Source of the DNA: TMED8 sp038125725
Lineage (GTDB): Bacteria; Pseudomonadota; Alphaproteobacteria; Rhodospirillales; Casp-alpha2
Reading direction: 5' to 3'
Assembly: GCA_038125725.1 (NCBI GenBank)
Contig: JAYPEK010000020.1
Location: 1 to 64,000 of the forward strand
Length of the DNA: 64,000 bases
The notes below the pieces were generated by a model. It ran no database searches and was not told the origin of the DNA. It saw only the letters and a program-made list of their open reading frames with translations. This document shows, one piece after another, positions 15,511 through 24,816 of the stretch (the stretch's first letter is position 1; each line of letters begins with the position of its first letter). The position numbers were made by a program, and so were the translations under genes.

Positions 15511-17721
15511 ATGGGCGACATCACAACGGCACTACGAACGGCGCAAAGCGGCCTGCTCTCCAACCAGCAGGCGCTGAACACGGTATCCAACAACGTCGCC
15601 AACGTGAATACCGAGGGGTATTCGCGCAAGATCGTCACCTTCAAGAGCGTCGCGGTCGCCGGTGTCGGCGCCGGCGTCAGGGTCTCGGACGTGGTGCGGC
15701 GGATCGACGAGGGCCTGCTCAAGAGCCTGCGCACCGAATCCTCGCAATACAGCGAACTGACCGCCAAGGAGACCTACTACACCCGCCTGCAGGAATTGTT
15801 CGGCGCCCCTGGCGACAATACGTCGATCAGCCATCTGCTCGAGGACTTCTCGGAAGCCGCGGAACTGCTTGCGGTCTCGCCGGACCAGACCATCGAACAG
15901 GCGGAATTGGTGCGCCGCGCCTCGGACGTTGCCAACAAGCTGGTCGCCATGAGCGCCACCATCCAGGACCTGCGCCTGCAGGCGGACCAGTTCATCGCCG
16001 AAGGCGTCTCTCAGATCAACGAGATCACGTCGCGTGTCGATGAGCTCAATGACGAGATCATCTCCAACACTTCGGTCGGACGCGACGTCACCGATCTCAA
16101 GGACCAGCGCGACCTGGAAATCGACAAGCTGGCAAAGCTCGTCGACATCTCCTATTTCTCGCGCGACGACGGCGACGTGGTGATCTTCACCAAGGGCGGG
16201 CGGACGCTGGTGGATACCGTGCCGCCAACCGTTTCCCATACTTCCGCCTCGTCGCTGACCGCGACCTCGACCCACGCGGAAGGCGATATCGGGGGCATCT
16301 ACGTCGGCACCCAGGTGGCCGGCAACGACATCACCAACGAGATCCGCGACGGCAGCCTGAAGGGCCTGATCGACCTGCGCGACGGCATCCTGCCGGACCT
16401 GCAAAGCCAGCTTGATCATCTCGCCGCGCAGCTGCGCGACAAGGTGAACCAGATTCACAACCGCAGCGCCGCCTTCCCCGGCCTGCAGGAAATGAACGGC
16501 ACCCGCGTGTTCATCTCGTCGTCGACGCAGACCATCAAGGTCGGTAGTTCCACCACCGATGACGACGTGGCGATCTTGCTGTTCGATTCGACCGGAGACC
16601 AATCCGCCAGCACGACCCTGAAAGCCATTATGCAGGACACCACCTTGGGCGACGGTGCCGATAAGGGCGCCAATGGCTCATGGACCATCGACGAAGTCGC
16701 CGCTCGCTTGGAGGATTGGTTCCAAGGCAACGGTGCCTCCAGCGCCACGGTCGCCGTCAATTCGTCCGGCAAGCTCGACATCGCGCTCAATTCCACCAGC
16801 CTCAACCTGGTGTTCCGCGACGAGACGGCAACCACCAACGGCAGCACCGCCGAGGACGTCTCCATCGCGTTCGATTCGAACGGCGACGGCGTCACCGACG
16901 AGACGGTCAGCGGCTTCTCCAATTTCTTCGGCCTCAACGATCTTTTCGTCGACGACCTGGCGGAGAACATCTGGGAGTCCAACGTCCTGGCCAGCAGCTT
17001 TACGACGCCCGGTACTTCCCAAACCCTGACGATCCGTGACAACACCGGCTCGCTCGGGTCGATCACGGTCGCGGCCAATACATCGCTCAGAGATCTCGCC
17101 ACGCAGATCACCAACAACGTCACCAACATCACCGCCGCGGTAGTCAACGACGGAACCGGCGTGCGCCTCCGGATATCCCACGACAACGGATCCAGCATCA
17201 CCGTCACGCAAGCGACCGGCAACACGCTACTGTCCGATACCGGCATCAATGTCGCCGATGTGCGGGTTGCGACGGTGCTCTCCGTGCGCGACGACATCGA
17301 GTCTTCGCCGGGCAAGCTCACCACCGGCCAACCGCAATGGGATTCCACCAAAGGCGCCAGCGGCGAGTACATCTTCAGTGTCGGCGACGACACCATCGCC
17401 CAGGCGCTGGCATCGCAACTGACCACCAACATCACCTTCGCCCAGTCCGGCGGCCTCGCCTCGCTGAACCAGAACTTCAAGCAGTACTCGGCGGCGATCC
17501 TCGCCAACAACGCCAGTCTGGCCGATCAGAACGAGCGCAACATCGAAACCCAGCGCTCCCTGGTCGAGACCTTGCAGTTCAAGTCGGATTCGACCCGCGG
17601 CGTCAATATCGACGAGGAAATGGCCGACCTTTTGGTGTTCGAACAGGCCTTCGCCGCCGCGGCGCGGGTCATCACCGTTGTCCAAAACATGATCGAAGCG
17701 CTCGAGCGCGCGGTGTCGTGA
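15511..17721 (+). CDS. flgK: Flagellar hook-associated protein 1 (FlgK)
   Basis: FlgK forms the first junction layer between hook and filament. The 736-residue protein has the N-terminal D0 motif (LSNQQALNTVSNNVANVNTEGYSRK, about 13-37), the coiled D1 region with VSQINEITSRVDELNDEI, and the C-terminal helix VNIDEEMADLLVFEQAFAAAARVI. It is longer than enteric FlgK (about 550) because of extra Ser/Thr-rich beta domains in the centre (about residues 330-600). GGGGAG precedes the ATG. It is co-transcribed with flgI upstream and flgL 15 bases downstream. Confidence 0.94.
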   Translation: MGDITTALRTAQSGLLSNQQALNTVSNNVANVNTEGYSRKIVTFKSVAVAGVGAGVRVSDVVRRIDEGLLKSLRTESSQYSELTAKETYYTRLQELFGAPGDNTSISHLLEDFSEAAELLAVSPDQTIEQAELVRRASDVANKLVAMSATIQDLRLQADQFIAEGVSQINEITSRVDELNDEIISNTSVGRDVTDLKDQRDLEIDKLAKLVDISYFSRDDGDVVIFTKGGRTLVDTVPPTVSHTSASSLTATSTHAEGDIGGIYVGTQVAGNDITNEIRDGSLKGLIDLRDGILPDLQSQLDHLAAQLRDKVNQIHNRSAAFPGLQEMNGTRVFISSSTQTIKVGSSTTDDDVAILLFDSTGDQSASTTLKAIMQDTTLGDGADKGANGSWTIDEVAARLEDWFQGNGASSATVAVNSSGKLDIALNSTSLNLVFRDETATTNGSTAEDVSIAFDSNGDGVTDETVSGFSNFFGLNDLFVDDLAENIWESNVLASSFTTPGTSQTLTIRDNTGSLGSITVAANTSLRDLATQITNNVTNITAAVVNDGTGVRLRISHDNGSSITVTQATGNTLLSDTGINVADVRVATVLSVRDDIESSPGKLTTGQPQWDSTKGASGEYIFSVGDDTIAQALASQLTTNITFAQSGGLASLNQNFKQYSAAILANNASLADQNERNIETQRSLVETLQFKSDSTRGVNIDEEMADLLVFEQAFAAAARVITVVQNMIEALERAVS

Positions 17722-17736
17722 TAGGGACGTGAAGCC

Positions 17737-20139
17737 ATGAGCAGGATTTCAACCAGCGCCGCCAACGCGCTTCTCGTTCAGCAGATTTTCCGCACCCAAC
17801 AGCGGGTGATCGACGGCGAGGTGCAGGTTACCAGCGAAAAGAAGTCCGACGACTACCAGGGGATCGCCATCGATTCCCAGCACCTGGTCAATATCGAACA
17901 CACCCGCGACGCCCTCAACCGCTACATCACCAACAACGAGCAAATGGACGTCCGCCTGGAAGTCCGCGAGACGGTGCTCGAAGGCATCTACGACACGATC
18001 AAGGATTTTCGCTCGGAGCTCCGCACCTACGGCACCTTCAATCCGAAGGACAGCGAACGCGTGCAGGACATTCAGGACGCGGCGCTGCGCGGCCTGAAGA
18101 ACCTTCAGGATCTCCTGAACACCGATGTGAACGGCCGCTACCTTTTCGCCGGCACCCGCGTTACCACGCAGCCGGTGGACTTCGGCCTGACCACCCTGAG
18201 CTCCTTCCAGAGCACCTACGACGGCGCCCGGGTCACGGTGCCGACGACCCGCGATGCGCACCTAGCGGACTTCTCCATCGCGTCCGACACCAACAACGAA
18301 AACAAGCAGTACATCACCGACGGCAACTTCCTGCAGTTCCGCCAGGAAGAGCTCTATGACATCCAGTTCACCAACGGCACCAACACCATTTCGGCGCTGA
18401 AGAAGTCCGACGGCAGCGCCGCCGGCAGTGTGTTCTCGAGCCTCAGCGTCGGCGATACCATCACCGTCACCGGCACGAACAGCAACAACGCGACCTTCAC
18501 CGTCGCCACCGTCGCCAGCGACGGTTCGTCGATTACCGTCAACGAGGCCGTCACCAGCGAATTCGACATCGATGGCGTCACCTTCTCGGGCGACCTGGCG
18601 CTGACCCCGGGGACAGGCAAAAGCACCATTGAAGCCTCTTCGGCGATGTTCTCGAACGTCTCGGCCGGCACGCTCATCACCATCACAAACACGACCAACA
18701 ACAACGGCACCTATTCAGTGGAAAGCGTGTCGTCGGACGGCCGAACGATCACCGTGAAGACGGAGATGTTGCGCAACGAAACGGGCGCATCGAGCGCGTC
18801 GATCACCTATCCGGACCCCATCGACCCGACGAAAACCCTGACGTTGAATTCCGCCACGCTCGGAACGCTCTCATTCACGCGTTCCAGCAGCACCATCGCC
18901 GCGACCGGTTCGCTTTCGAACCTGGCGGTCGGCACCACCTTCACGGTCGCCGGCACCACCCACAACAACGGCACCTACACGGTGTCCAGCAACGACGGCA
19001 CCAACCTGGTGATCGAATCGCTGAAGCTGACCGACGAAGGCACCACGTCCGCCAACTCCAGCGCCGCGACCTTCTTCGACATGTTCACGCAGACCGACGT
19101 GCGCTTCGACACCACCGACAACTCCATCGAAATCCGGCGCAGCGGCGCGGCGACGGCGGTCACCGACATTTTCGAGGGCCTGGCCGTCGGCAACCAGATC
19201 ACCGTCGCCAACTCGGACAACAACAACGGCACCTATACCATCGCCTCGATCTCGTCCGACGGCTCCAAGATCACCGTCAACGAGGCCCTGGCCTTGACCG
19301 AAACGGACAGCGCCGGCGTCACTTTCGCCGGCGTCGGCGACGTCTCGTTCAATTACGAATCCAAGGCCGAACTGGTGTTCACCGACGTCGGCGCAGCCGG
19401 CACCGATACCATCCATATCCGCGATATCGCGGACGCCACCATCACCACCGGCGTGTTTTCGAACATGAAGGTCGGTCAGGAGTTCACCGTTTCCGGTTCC
19501 GCCGGCGGCGTCGACGGTGTCTACACGATCAAATCGATTTCGTCGGATGGCTCGACGATCACGGTCGACCAGGAAATTTCCGCCACTGTCACCGAGGACA
19601 CCAACGAAGTCCGCATGCAGGTGTTTTCGGTCTCCGGTACCGTCGCCGCGACCAACTATTATTCCGGCGACGAGAGATCGACGACCCACCGCGTTAACAA
19701 GGACCGCAGCTTCGAGTTGGATTTCAACGCCATCGACCCCGCCATCGAAAAGGCGGTTCGGGCGATGAAACTGATCATGCAGGGCGAGTTCGGTACCGAG
19801 GGCGGCCTCGACCAGAACGACACGCGGGTCAATCAGGCGCTCTATCTGCTTGATGCGTCGATGGAGCGCACCGTTGGCGGCACTGCGCCGTTCGGCACCG
19901 AGCTTGACGGCAACATGACGGAAGCGCGGTCGAGCAATGCCTTCAGCCGCGTCCTGATCAGCAACATTAACCAACAGAGCACGACGCTGGTCGGCTTTTT
20001 CGATTCGCGAATCGCCGAGATCGAAAATGTCGATCAGACGGAGGCCATCACCCGGCTCTTGGACGACCAACGCGCACTGGAGGCATCGTATCAAATCTTC
20101 TCGCGCATCCGGCAACTCAGCCTGACCAACTACATCTAA
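17737..20139 (+). CDS. flgL: Flagellar hook-associated protein 3 (FlgL), giant form
   Basis: FlgL is the second junction protein and resembles flagellin at both ends. Residues 1-200 contain the N-terminal helices (MSRISTSAANALLVQQIFR, then GRYLFAGTRVTTQPVDF), and the last 150 contain NIN.QST.LVGFFDSRIAEIENVD and LEASYQIFSRIRQLSLTNYI. At 800 residues it is more than twice the usual 300-400. The extra 400 or so residues hold five degenerate repeats of a beta-type unit with the pattern VG-x-x-(I/F)TV...NNGTY(T/S)(I/V)...SSDG-x-x-ITV. The gene follows flgK by 15 bases and is followed by flaF. The identity of the ends is firm; the insertion is unusual. Confidence 0.9.
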   Translation: MSRISTSAANALLVQQIFRTQQRVIDGEVQVTSEKKSDDYQGIAIDSQHLVNIEHTRDALNRYITNNEQMDVRLEVRETVLEGIYDTIKDFRSELRTYGTFNPKDSERVQDIQDAALRGLKNLQDLLNTDVNGRYLFAGTRVTTQPVDFGLTTLSSFQSTYDGARVTVPTTRDAHLADFSIASDTNNENKQYITDGNFLQFRQEELYDIQFTNGTNTISALKKSDGSAAGSVFSSLSVGDTITVTGTNSNNATFTVATVASDGSSITVNEAVTSEFDIDGVTFSGDLALTPGTGKSTIEASSAMFSNVSAGTLITITNTTNNNGTYSVESVSSDGRTITVKTEMLRNETGASSASITYPDPIDPTKTLTLNSATLGTLSFTRSSSTIAATGSLSNLAVGTTFTVAGTTHNNGTYTVSSNDGTNLVIESLKLTDEGTTSANSSAATFFDMFTQTDVRFDTTDNSIEIRRSGAATAVTDIFEGLAVGNQITVANSDNNNGTYTIASISSDGSKITVNEALALTETDSAGVTFAGVGDVSFNYESKAELVFTDVGAAGTDTIHIRDIADATITTGVFSNMKVGQEFTVSGSAGGVDGVYTIKSISSDGSTITVDQEISATVTEDTNEVRMQVFSVSGTVAATNYYSGDERSTTHRVNKDRSFELDFNAIDPAIEKAVRAMKLIMQGEFGTEGGLDQNDTRVNQALYLLDASMERTVGGTAPFGTELDGNMTEARSSNAFSRVLISNINQQSTTLVGFFDSRIAEIENVDQTEAITRLLDDQRALEASYQIFSRIRQLSLTNYI
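18433..19605 (+). repeat. Five degenerate beta-domain repeats in FlgL
   Basis: Units begin near 18433, 18649, 18913, 19171 and 19456 (spacing about 72, 88, 86 and 95 codons). Each encodes (F/L)(S/E)(N/G)(L/V/M)-x-VG-x-x-(I/F)TV, then a turn with N-N-G-T-Y or a variant, then (S/A)SDG-x-x-ITV. They lie between the two flagellin-like ends of FlgL. They look like Ig- or cadherin-like surface domains made by internal duplication. Confidence 0.75.
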
Positions 20140-20170
20140 TCCCCAGCAATCACCACCAGGAGATTGATCC

Positions 20171-20566
20171 ATGTTGAACCAAGAAACGATCCCCATGGAG
20201 CCTCAGTTCAGCGGCGTCCCGCAGCCCGGAAACCCGACTTTCACCGAAGCCTGGGCTTTGGTCGAAAGCGCCAAGCGCATGGCCGCGCCGCTCGAGCAGG
20301 AGTCGCTTGAAAGCCCCACCAATCGCGACGAATTGCGCAAGGCTCTGCGCCTTAACTGGCGCCTGTGGACGATTTTCCAGGCCGAACTTTCCGTCGGCGA
20401 GAACGAAAACATGTCGAGCGAAATGCGCCTAAATTTTCTGCAGCTTTGCAACTTCGTCGACAAGCAGACCATCGATACGATCAACCTTCCGACCGCGGAA
20501 AAAGTGGCGGCGCTGATCGATATCAACTGCAACATCGCCAACGGGCTGCTCGAAGCGGCTGCCTGA
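20171..20566 (+). CDS. flaF: FlaF-family flagellin regulator, copy 1
   Basis: FlaF is needed for flagellin synthesis or secretion in Alphaproteobacteria and opposes FlbT. The 131-residue product carries the family core: EAWALVESAKRM, LRKALRLNWRLWTIFQAEL, LRLNFLQLCNFVDKQT and VAALIDINCNIANGLL. AGGAGA precedes the ATG. It is the last gene of the flgI-flgL group, followed by a GC-rich hairpin. Its closest relative in the window is the copy at 25975, with which it shares the PGNP...EAWAL(I/V)E start. A third, more divergent copy sits next to flagellin. Confidence 0.85.
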   Translation: MLNQETIPMEPQFSGVPQPGNPTFTEAWALVESAKRMAAPLEQESLESPTNRDELRKALRLNWRLWTIFQAELSVGENENMSSEMRLNFLQLCNFVDKQTIDTINLPTAEKVAALIDINCNIANGLLEAAA

Positions 20567-20580
20567 ATTTCATGCATGAC

Positions 20581-20608
20581 CCGGCCGCCGTATCCACTCG
20601 GCGGCCGG
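20581..20608 (+). terminator. GC-rich hairpin after flaF copy 1
   Basis: CCGGCCGCCG (20581-20590) pairs perfectly with CGGCGGCCGG (20599-20608) around an 8-base loop. The T-rich stretch (AATTTT) begins about ten bases later, so termination may be partial. It marks the boundary between structural flagellar genes and the sugar island. Confidence 0.6.
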
Positions 20609-20693
20609 GGTGCTGGAATTTTCTGCCCCGTCCGCCAAGGAAACTGGGTTAGTATCGAAGTTACAGATTCGCACTGCTACCGGAGAGATAAAA

Positions 20694-22163
20694 ATGAAAG
20701 TGATGCTTTGGAAACCAGGTGTCTACGACAGCACCCGAGGTGAGCTTCCGACGATCGGACTGGCCATCCTGGCCACCTCGGCCATTGAAGCGGGACACGA
20801 GGCTTTCATCGTTGATCATCACTTCAGCCCACCGCCGGAAGACGAAATCGAAACCGCCGCCGTCGATATCCTGGAAACCGAAGCGCCGGACCTGCTGTGC
20901 ATTTCCGCGGTCTCACATGAATGGCGCATGAGCCGCGTCCAGGCGGTCCTGGACCGTGCCCATGAAATGGACATTCCCGTATGGGTCGGCGGACCGCATG
21001 CCCTCGCCTTCTGGGATATCCTGGAAAAGGACGAACGGGTCACCAAGGTCGTCACCGGCGAGGCGGACGGGCGCTTCAATCAAATTCTCGAAAGCACGGA
21101 AAAGGTCGTCGAACTGGGCCGCTGCGAAGATTTCCGCCCGCCGGCATTTCCCGTCATGCGCAATGCCGAGGAACTGATCACCTATCCGCTCTTTGTTTCA
21201 CGCGGCTGCCATTACAACTGTACCTTCTGCGCCGCGACCCAGGTTTTCGGGCGCCGCTGGCGCGCCCGCGGCCTGAGCGACGAATTCTGGAAAGAACTCG
21301 ACGATATCGCCGTGAACCATCCGAAATGCGAACTGATTTCGGTCATCGACGACGCCTTCACCCAGGACCTGGACCACGCCAAGGAATTCCTGCGCGAATA
21401 CCTGCGGCGCGGCTATCCCTATAAGGTCAGCGTGTTCAACGTCCGCGCCGACTACCTCGACGAGGAATTCCTGGTCCTGCTCAAGAAGACCGGGGTCGAA
21501 CACCTGGCGGTCGGCATCGAATCGGGCGATCCGGAAGTCTTCCGGATGCTGCGCAAGGGCGAAAAACTGGAGCAGATCGATACCGCCATCAAGATGATGC
21601 AGAAAGTCGGAATCATTCCCTGGCTCAACATGATCGTCGGCCTTCCCGGCGACACCCCCGAAGCGCACCGGCGCTCGGTCGATTGGGTGTTGTCGCATGA
21701 CAAGCCGCGGGTCGTTCAGTGGAACATCTTCACGCCGTTCAGAGGCACGCCGGCCTACGATTTCTTCGTCAAGCGCGGCGACATTGAGGACGGCTACATC
21801 CCCGAGTTCCAGGGACGCTATCAGATGCTCCCGGAGGACGGCATGTTCGATGCCGTCGATTTCACCAAGGAAGAAAAGACCTTGGCCCAGCTCGAGGGTT
21901 ATCTCCGCTGCAACACACCGATCCTGATCCTCAGCGACAAGAAGGTCCGCGAGTTGTGCAAGAAACACGACATGTGGGACCTCTACGAAAACTGGCGACG
22001 CAATGCGCCGATCGCGGAGTTCCTGGAGAACACCGTCCCCAAAAAGATCGCCAAGGGCCAGGAAGTTCTCGACATGGACGAATACAACTCGATCCTGGCA
22101 GAATTCAAAAACGATAACGAATACCCGACGGATCCTTTCGTCTACAAAGGCGCGGTTCCTTAA
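20694..22163 (+). CDS. B12-binding-type radical SAM protein
   Basis: The start at 20694 (MKVMLWKPG) has GGAGAG upstream and gives 489 residues. The N-terminal 130 residues form a Rossmann-like domain in the position of the cobalamin-binding domain (LAILATSAIEAGHEAFIVD, VWVGGPHA), though the classic DxHxxG motif is not visible. The radical SAM core has Cys172, Cys176 and Cys179 (GCHYNCTFC). The C-terminal part resembles the B12-radical SAM group acting on lipids, antibiotics or sugars. A 7Fe-type ferredoxin gene follows after 22 bases and could supply electrons. The substrate is unknown; the location points to flagellar glycan or protein modification. Confidence 0.82.
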   Translation: MKVMLWKPGVYDSTRGELPTIGLAILATSAIEAGHEAFIVDHHFSPPPEDEIETAAVDILETEAPDLLCISAVSHEWRMSRVQAVLDRAHEMDIPVWVGGPHALAFWDILEKDERVTKVVTGEADGRFNQILESTEKVVELGRCEDFRPPAFPVMRNAEELITYPLFVSRGCHYNCTFCAATQVFGRRWRARGLSDEFWKELDDIAVNHPKCELISVIDDAFTQDLDHAKEFLREYLRRGYPYKVSVFNVRADYLDEEFLVLLKKTGVEHLAVGIESGDPEVFRMLRKGEKLEQIDTAIKMMQKVGIIPWLNMIVGLPGDTPEAHRRSVDWVLSHDKPRVVQWNIFTPFRGTPAYDFFVKRGDIEDGYIPEFQGRYQMLPEDGMFDAVDFTKEEKTLAQLEGYLRCNTPILILSDKKVRELCKKHDMWDLYENWRRNAPIAEFLENTVPKKIAKGQEVLDMDEYNSILAEFKNDNEYPTDPFVYKGAVP

Positions 22164-22185
22164 GCGCTGAACAAGGCCCCCATCG

Positions 22186-22536
22186 ATGACATACGTGGTC
22201 TGTGAACCCTGCATTAAGTGCAAATACGCCGATTGCGTCGACGCCTGCCCCGTGGACTGTTTCTACGAAAGCGACGACATGCTCTACATCAATCCGGACG
22301 AATGCATCGACTGTGACGCCTGCCCGCGCGTCTGTCCGGTCGATGCCATTTATCTGGAGGACGAAGTTCCGGAGAAATGGGCCGGTTATCTTGAGATCAA
22401 CGCACAGTTTCCGTTCACGGAGGAAACCCGCCGCACATCGATGGAAGATGTCACCAAGGGACCGAATTGGGACGCGAAACTCGCCGGCGGCAATCAGGAA
22501 ACCGTCCAAAGTTACGACGATCTATTGAAAAAGTAG
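22186..22536 (+). CDS. 7Fe-type ferredoxin family protein
   Basis: The 116-residue protein has two iron-sulfur cluster motifs in the first 55 residues: CIKCKYADCVDACPVDCFYE and ECIDCDACPRVCPVDAIYLE, as in FdxA-type ferredoxins, plus an extra Cys at position 6. The C-terminal tail (EKWAGYLEINAQFPFTEETRR) is also FdxA-like. In this context it may reduce the upstream radical SAM enzyme. It could instead be a general electron carrier; the tight spacing to the radical SAM gene favours a dedicated role. Confidence 0.88.
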   Translation: MTYVVCEPCIKCKYADCVDACPVDCFYESDDMLYINPDECIDCDACPRVCPVDAIYLEDEVPEKWAGYLEINAQFPFTEETRRTSMEDVTKGPNWDAKLAGGNQETVQSYDDLLKK

Positions 22537-22569
22537 CCGTAGAAAACAGAACGATTTCGGAGAACGAAC

Positions 22570-23598
22570 TTGTCCACAGATAATGCCGGGAATGATCCCA
22601 GCGGCTTCGATGGCCGTTCCATCCTGGTGACCGGCGGCACGGGCTCCTTCGGCCAGAAACTGGTCGAGACGCTCCTCACCCGGTACAAACCGCGGCGCCT
22701 GGTGATCTATTCCCGCGATGAGCTCAAGCAATACGAAATGCAGCAGCGTTTCGACCCGCAGGTACACAGTTGCCTGCGCTACTTCATCGGCGACGTACGC
22801 AACATCGAGCGTATAAAGCTCGCGCTCCGCGGCATCGACACGGTGGTTCACGCCGCTGCCCTGAAACAGGTTCCCGCGGCCGAATACAATCCGACGGAAT
22901 GCATCCATACCAACGTGCTCGGCGCGGAAAACCTGGTCATGGCCTGCATCGGCAGCGACGTGAAACAGTTGATCGCGCTCTCCACCGACAAGGCGGCGAA
23001 CCCCATCAACCTCTATGGCGCCTCGAAACTAGCGTCCGACAAGATTTTCGTCGCCGGCAACCAGCTCAGCGGCCGAAATGGGGCGCGGTTCTCCTGCGTG
23101 CGGTACGGCAACGTGGTCGGATCGCGCGGCAGCGTCGTGCCGCTGTTTCAACGGCTGGCCGATGAAGGGGCGAACGAAATCCCGATCACCGACCCCGAGA
23201 TGACCCGGTTCTGGATCACCCTCCAGCAGGGGGTGGATTTCGTCCTGAATTGCCTCGAGAACATGCGCGGCGGCGAGATTTTCGTGCCCAAGATCGCCAG
23301 CATGCGGATCACCGACTTGGCCGATACCCTGGCGCCCGGCGTAAAGCACAAGATCATTGGCATCCGCCCGGGTGAGAAACTGCACGAGGTCATGATCACC
23401 GAGGACGATTCGCGCAGCACCCTGGAATACGACGACCACTACGTGATCGAACCCTACTACCGGGCCCCTAACAGCGCCGATCTACCGCCCGGCGCGCGCA
23501 CGGTCGCCAAGGGGTTCCGATATTCCAGCGAGACCAATACACAATGGCTGCAGGGCGAAGAGCTGCGACAGATGATCGAGCAGTCGGTCTCGGCCTGA
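22570..23598 (+). CDS. pseB: UDP-GlcNAc 4,6-dehydratase (inverting)
   Basis: PseB converts UDP-GlcNAc to the 4-keto-6-deoxy-AltNAc intermediate, the first step to pseudaminic acid. The 342-residue extended SDR has the NAD-binding motif VTGGTGSFGQKL, the segment STDKAANPINLYGASKLASDK with the catalytic Tyr-x-x-x-Lys, and the PseB-specific SRDELKQYEM. The start is TTG at 22570 with GGAGAA upstream. It is followed by pseC after 6 bases. The acetyltransferase PseH that normally completes the pathway is not found in the window. Confidence 0.93.
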   Translation: MSTDNAGNDPSGFDGRSILVTGGTGSFGQKLVETLLTRYKPRRLVIYSRDELKQYEMQQRFDPQVHSCLRYFIGDVRNIERIKLALRGIDTVVHAAALKQVPAAEYNPTECIHTNVLGAENLVMACIGSDVKQLIALSTDKAANPINLYGASKLASDKIFVAGNQLSGRNGARFSCVRYGNVVGSRGSVVPLFQRLADEGANEIPITDPEMTRFWITLQQGVDFVLNCLENMRGGEIFVPKIASMRITDLADTLAPGVKHKIIGIRPGEKLHEVMITEDDSRSTLEYDDHYVIEPYYRAPNSADLPPGARTVAKGFRYSSETNTQWLQGEELRQMIEQSVSA

Positions 23599-23604
23599 CG
23601 CCCC

Positions 23605-24816
23605 ATGTCCGCCTCGCCCCCGTTTCTGCCCTACGGAAAGCAGGTCATCGACGACGACGACATTGCCGCCGTCGCGGAAACCTTGCGGAGTGACTTCCTC
23701 ACTACCGGTCCCGTCGTCGAGGCCTTCGAGCAACGCTTGCGCGAGATTACCGGCGCCGAGCACGCGCTCGCGGTCGCCAACGGCACGGCCGCGCTCCACC
23801 TCGCCGCCATGGCGCTCGATCTGGGCCCGGGCGATCTGGCCGTCGTCCCGACGATGACCTTCCTGGCCACCGCCAATGCCGCGCGTTACGTCGGCGCCGA
23901 CGTGGTGTTCGCCGATGTCGATCCGCGTACCGGCCTGCTCACGCCTGAAACCCTGGCTGCGGCACTCGAACGCGGCGGCGAGCGGGTGCGGGCGGTATTC
24001 CCGGTTCATATCAATGGCCAGACCGCCGACATGCCGTCGCTCAGGCAAGTTCCCGGCGCCCGGGACCTGGCCTTCGTCGAAGACTCCTGCCACGCCTTCG
24101 GCGGCCTTCAGGCGACATCGGCCGGCACGCCGGCGCCCGTCGGCTGCTGTCGCGACAGCACCATGTCGATCTTTTCTTTCCATCCGGTGAAGATCGCCGC
24201 CATGGGGGAAGGCGGTGCCATCACCACCAACGACCCGGAGATCCATGCCCGCATCGCACGTCTCCGCAATATCGGCATGGAGCGAAACCCGGACGCCCTC
24301 GAAATCGCGGACCAGGCTTTCGGACCGGATGGCGAAGCAAATCCCTGGTATTACGAAATGCCCGAGTTGGGCTTCAATTACCGCGCCAGCGCCATCCATT
24401 GCGCGCTGGGATTGAGCCAGCTTGCGAAGCTCGACCGGTTCGTCGCCGCGCGCGCGCACCTGATGGCCGAATACCGGGCCCGGCTGGCATCGCTGTCACC
24501 CTTGGTTGAACCGGTTCCGGTGCGCTCGAACGTCCAAGTTGGCTGGCACCTTTGCGTCGTGCATGTCGATTTCGCCGCGGCCGGCACCGACCGCGCGACC
24601 GTCATGAACAAGCTGCGCGACGCCGGCATCGGCACCCAGGTGCACTACCTGCCAGTCCATCGCCAACCCTATTACCGGCGCTGCTATGGGGAGATTTCGC
24701 TTCCCGGCGCGGACGCCTATTACGACAGCATCCTCTCGCTGCCGTTGCACGCCGCCATGACCGACGGCGACGTCGAGCGTGTCGTCACCGCGCTCGGCGA
24801 GGTGCTCGGATGCTAG
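23605..24816 (+). CDS. pseC: UDP-4-keto-6-deoxy sugar aminotransferase PseC-like
   Basis: A DegT/DnrJ/EryC1 family PLP enzyme of 403 residues that would put an amino group on C4 of the PseB product. Features are the GTAALHLA start of the cofactor domain, the EDSCHAFGG segment, and the PLP lysine in SFHPVKIAAMGEGGA (about residue 194). The ending matches PseC length. Its stop TAG lies in a CTAG shared tail-to-tail with the stop of the NeuB-like gene on the other strand (4-base overlap). Confidence 0.9.
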   Translation: MSASPPFLPYGKQVIDDDDIAAVAETLRSDFLTTGPVVEAFEQRLREITGAEHALAVANGTAALHLAAMALDLGPGDLAVVPTMTFLATANAARYVGADVVFADVDPRTGLLTPETLAAALERGGERVRAVFPVHINGQTADMPSLRQVPGARDLAFVEDSCHAFGGLQATSAGTPAPVGCCRDSTMSIFSFHPVKIAAMGEGGAITTNDPEIHARIARLRNIGMERNPDALEIADQAFGPDGEANPWYYEMPELGFNYRASAIHCALGLSQLAKLDRFVAARAHLMAEYRARLASLSPLVEPVPVRSNVQVGWHLCVVHVDFAAAGTDRATVMNKLRDAGIGTQVHYLPVHRQPYYRRCYGEISLPGADAYYDSILSLPLHAAMTDGDVERVVTALGEVLGC

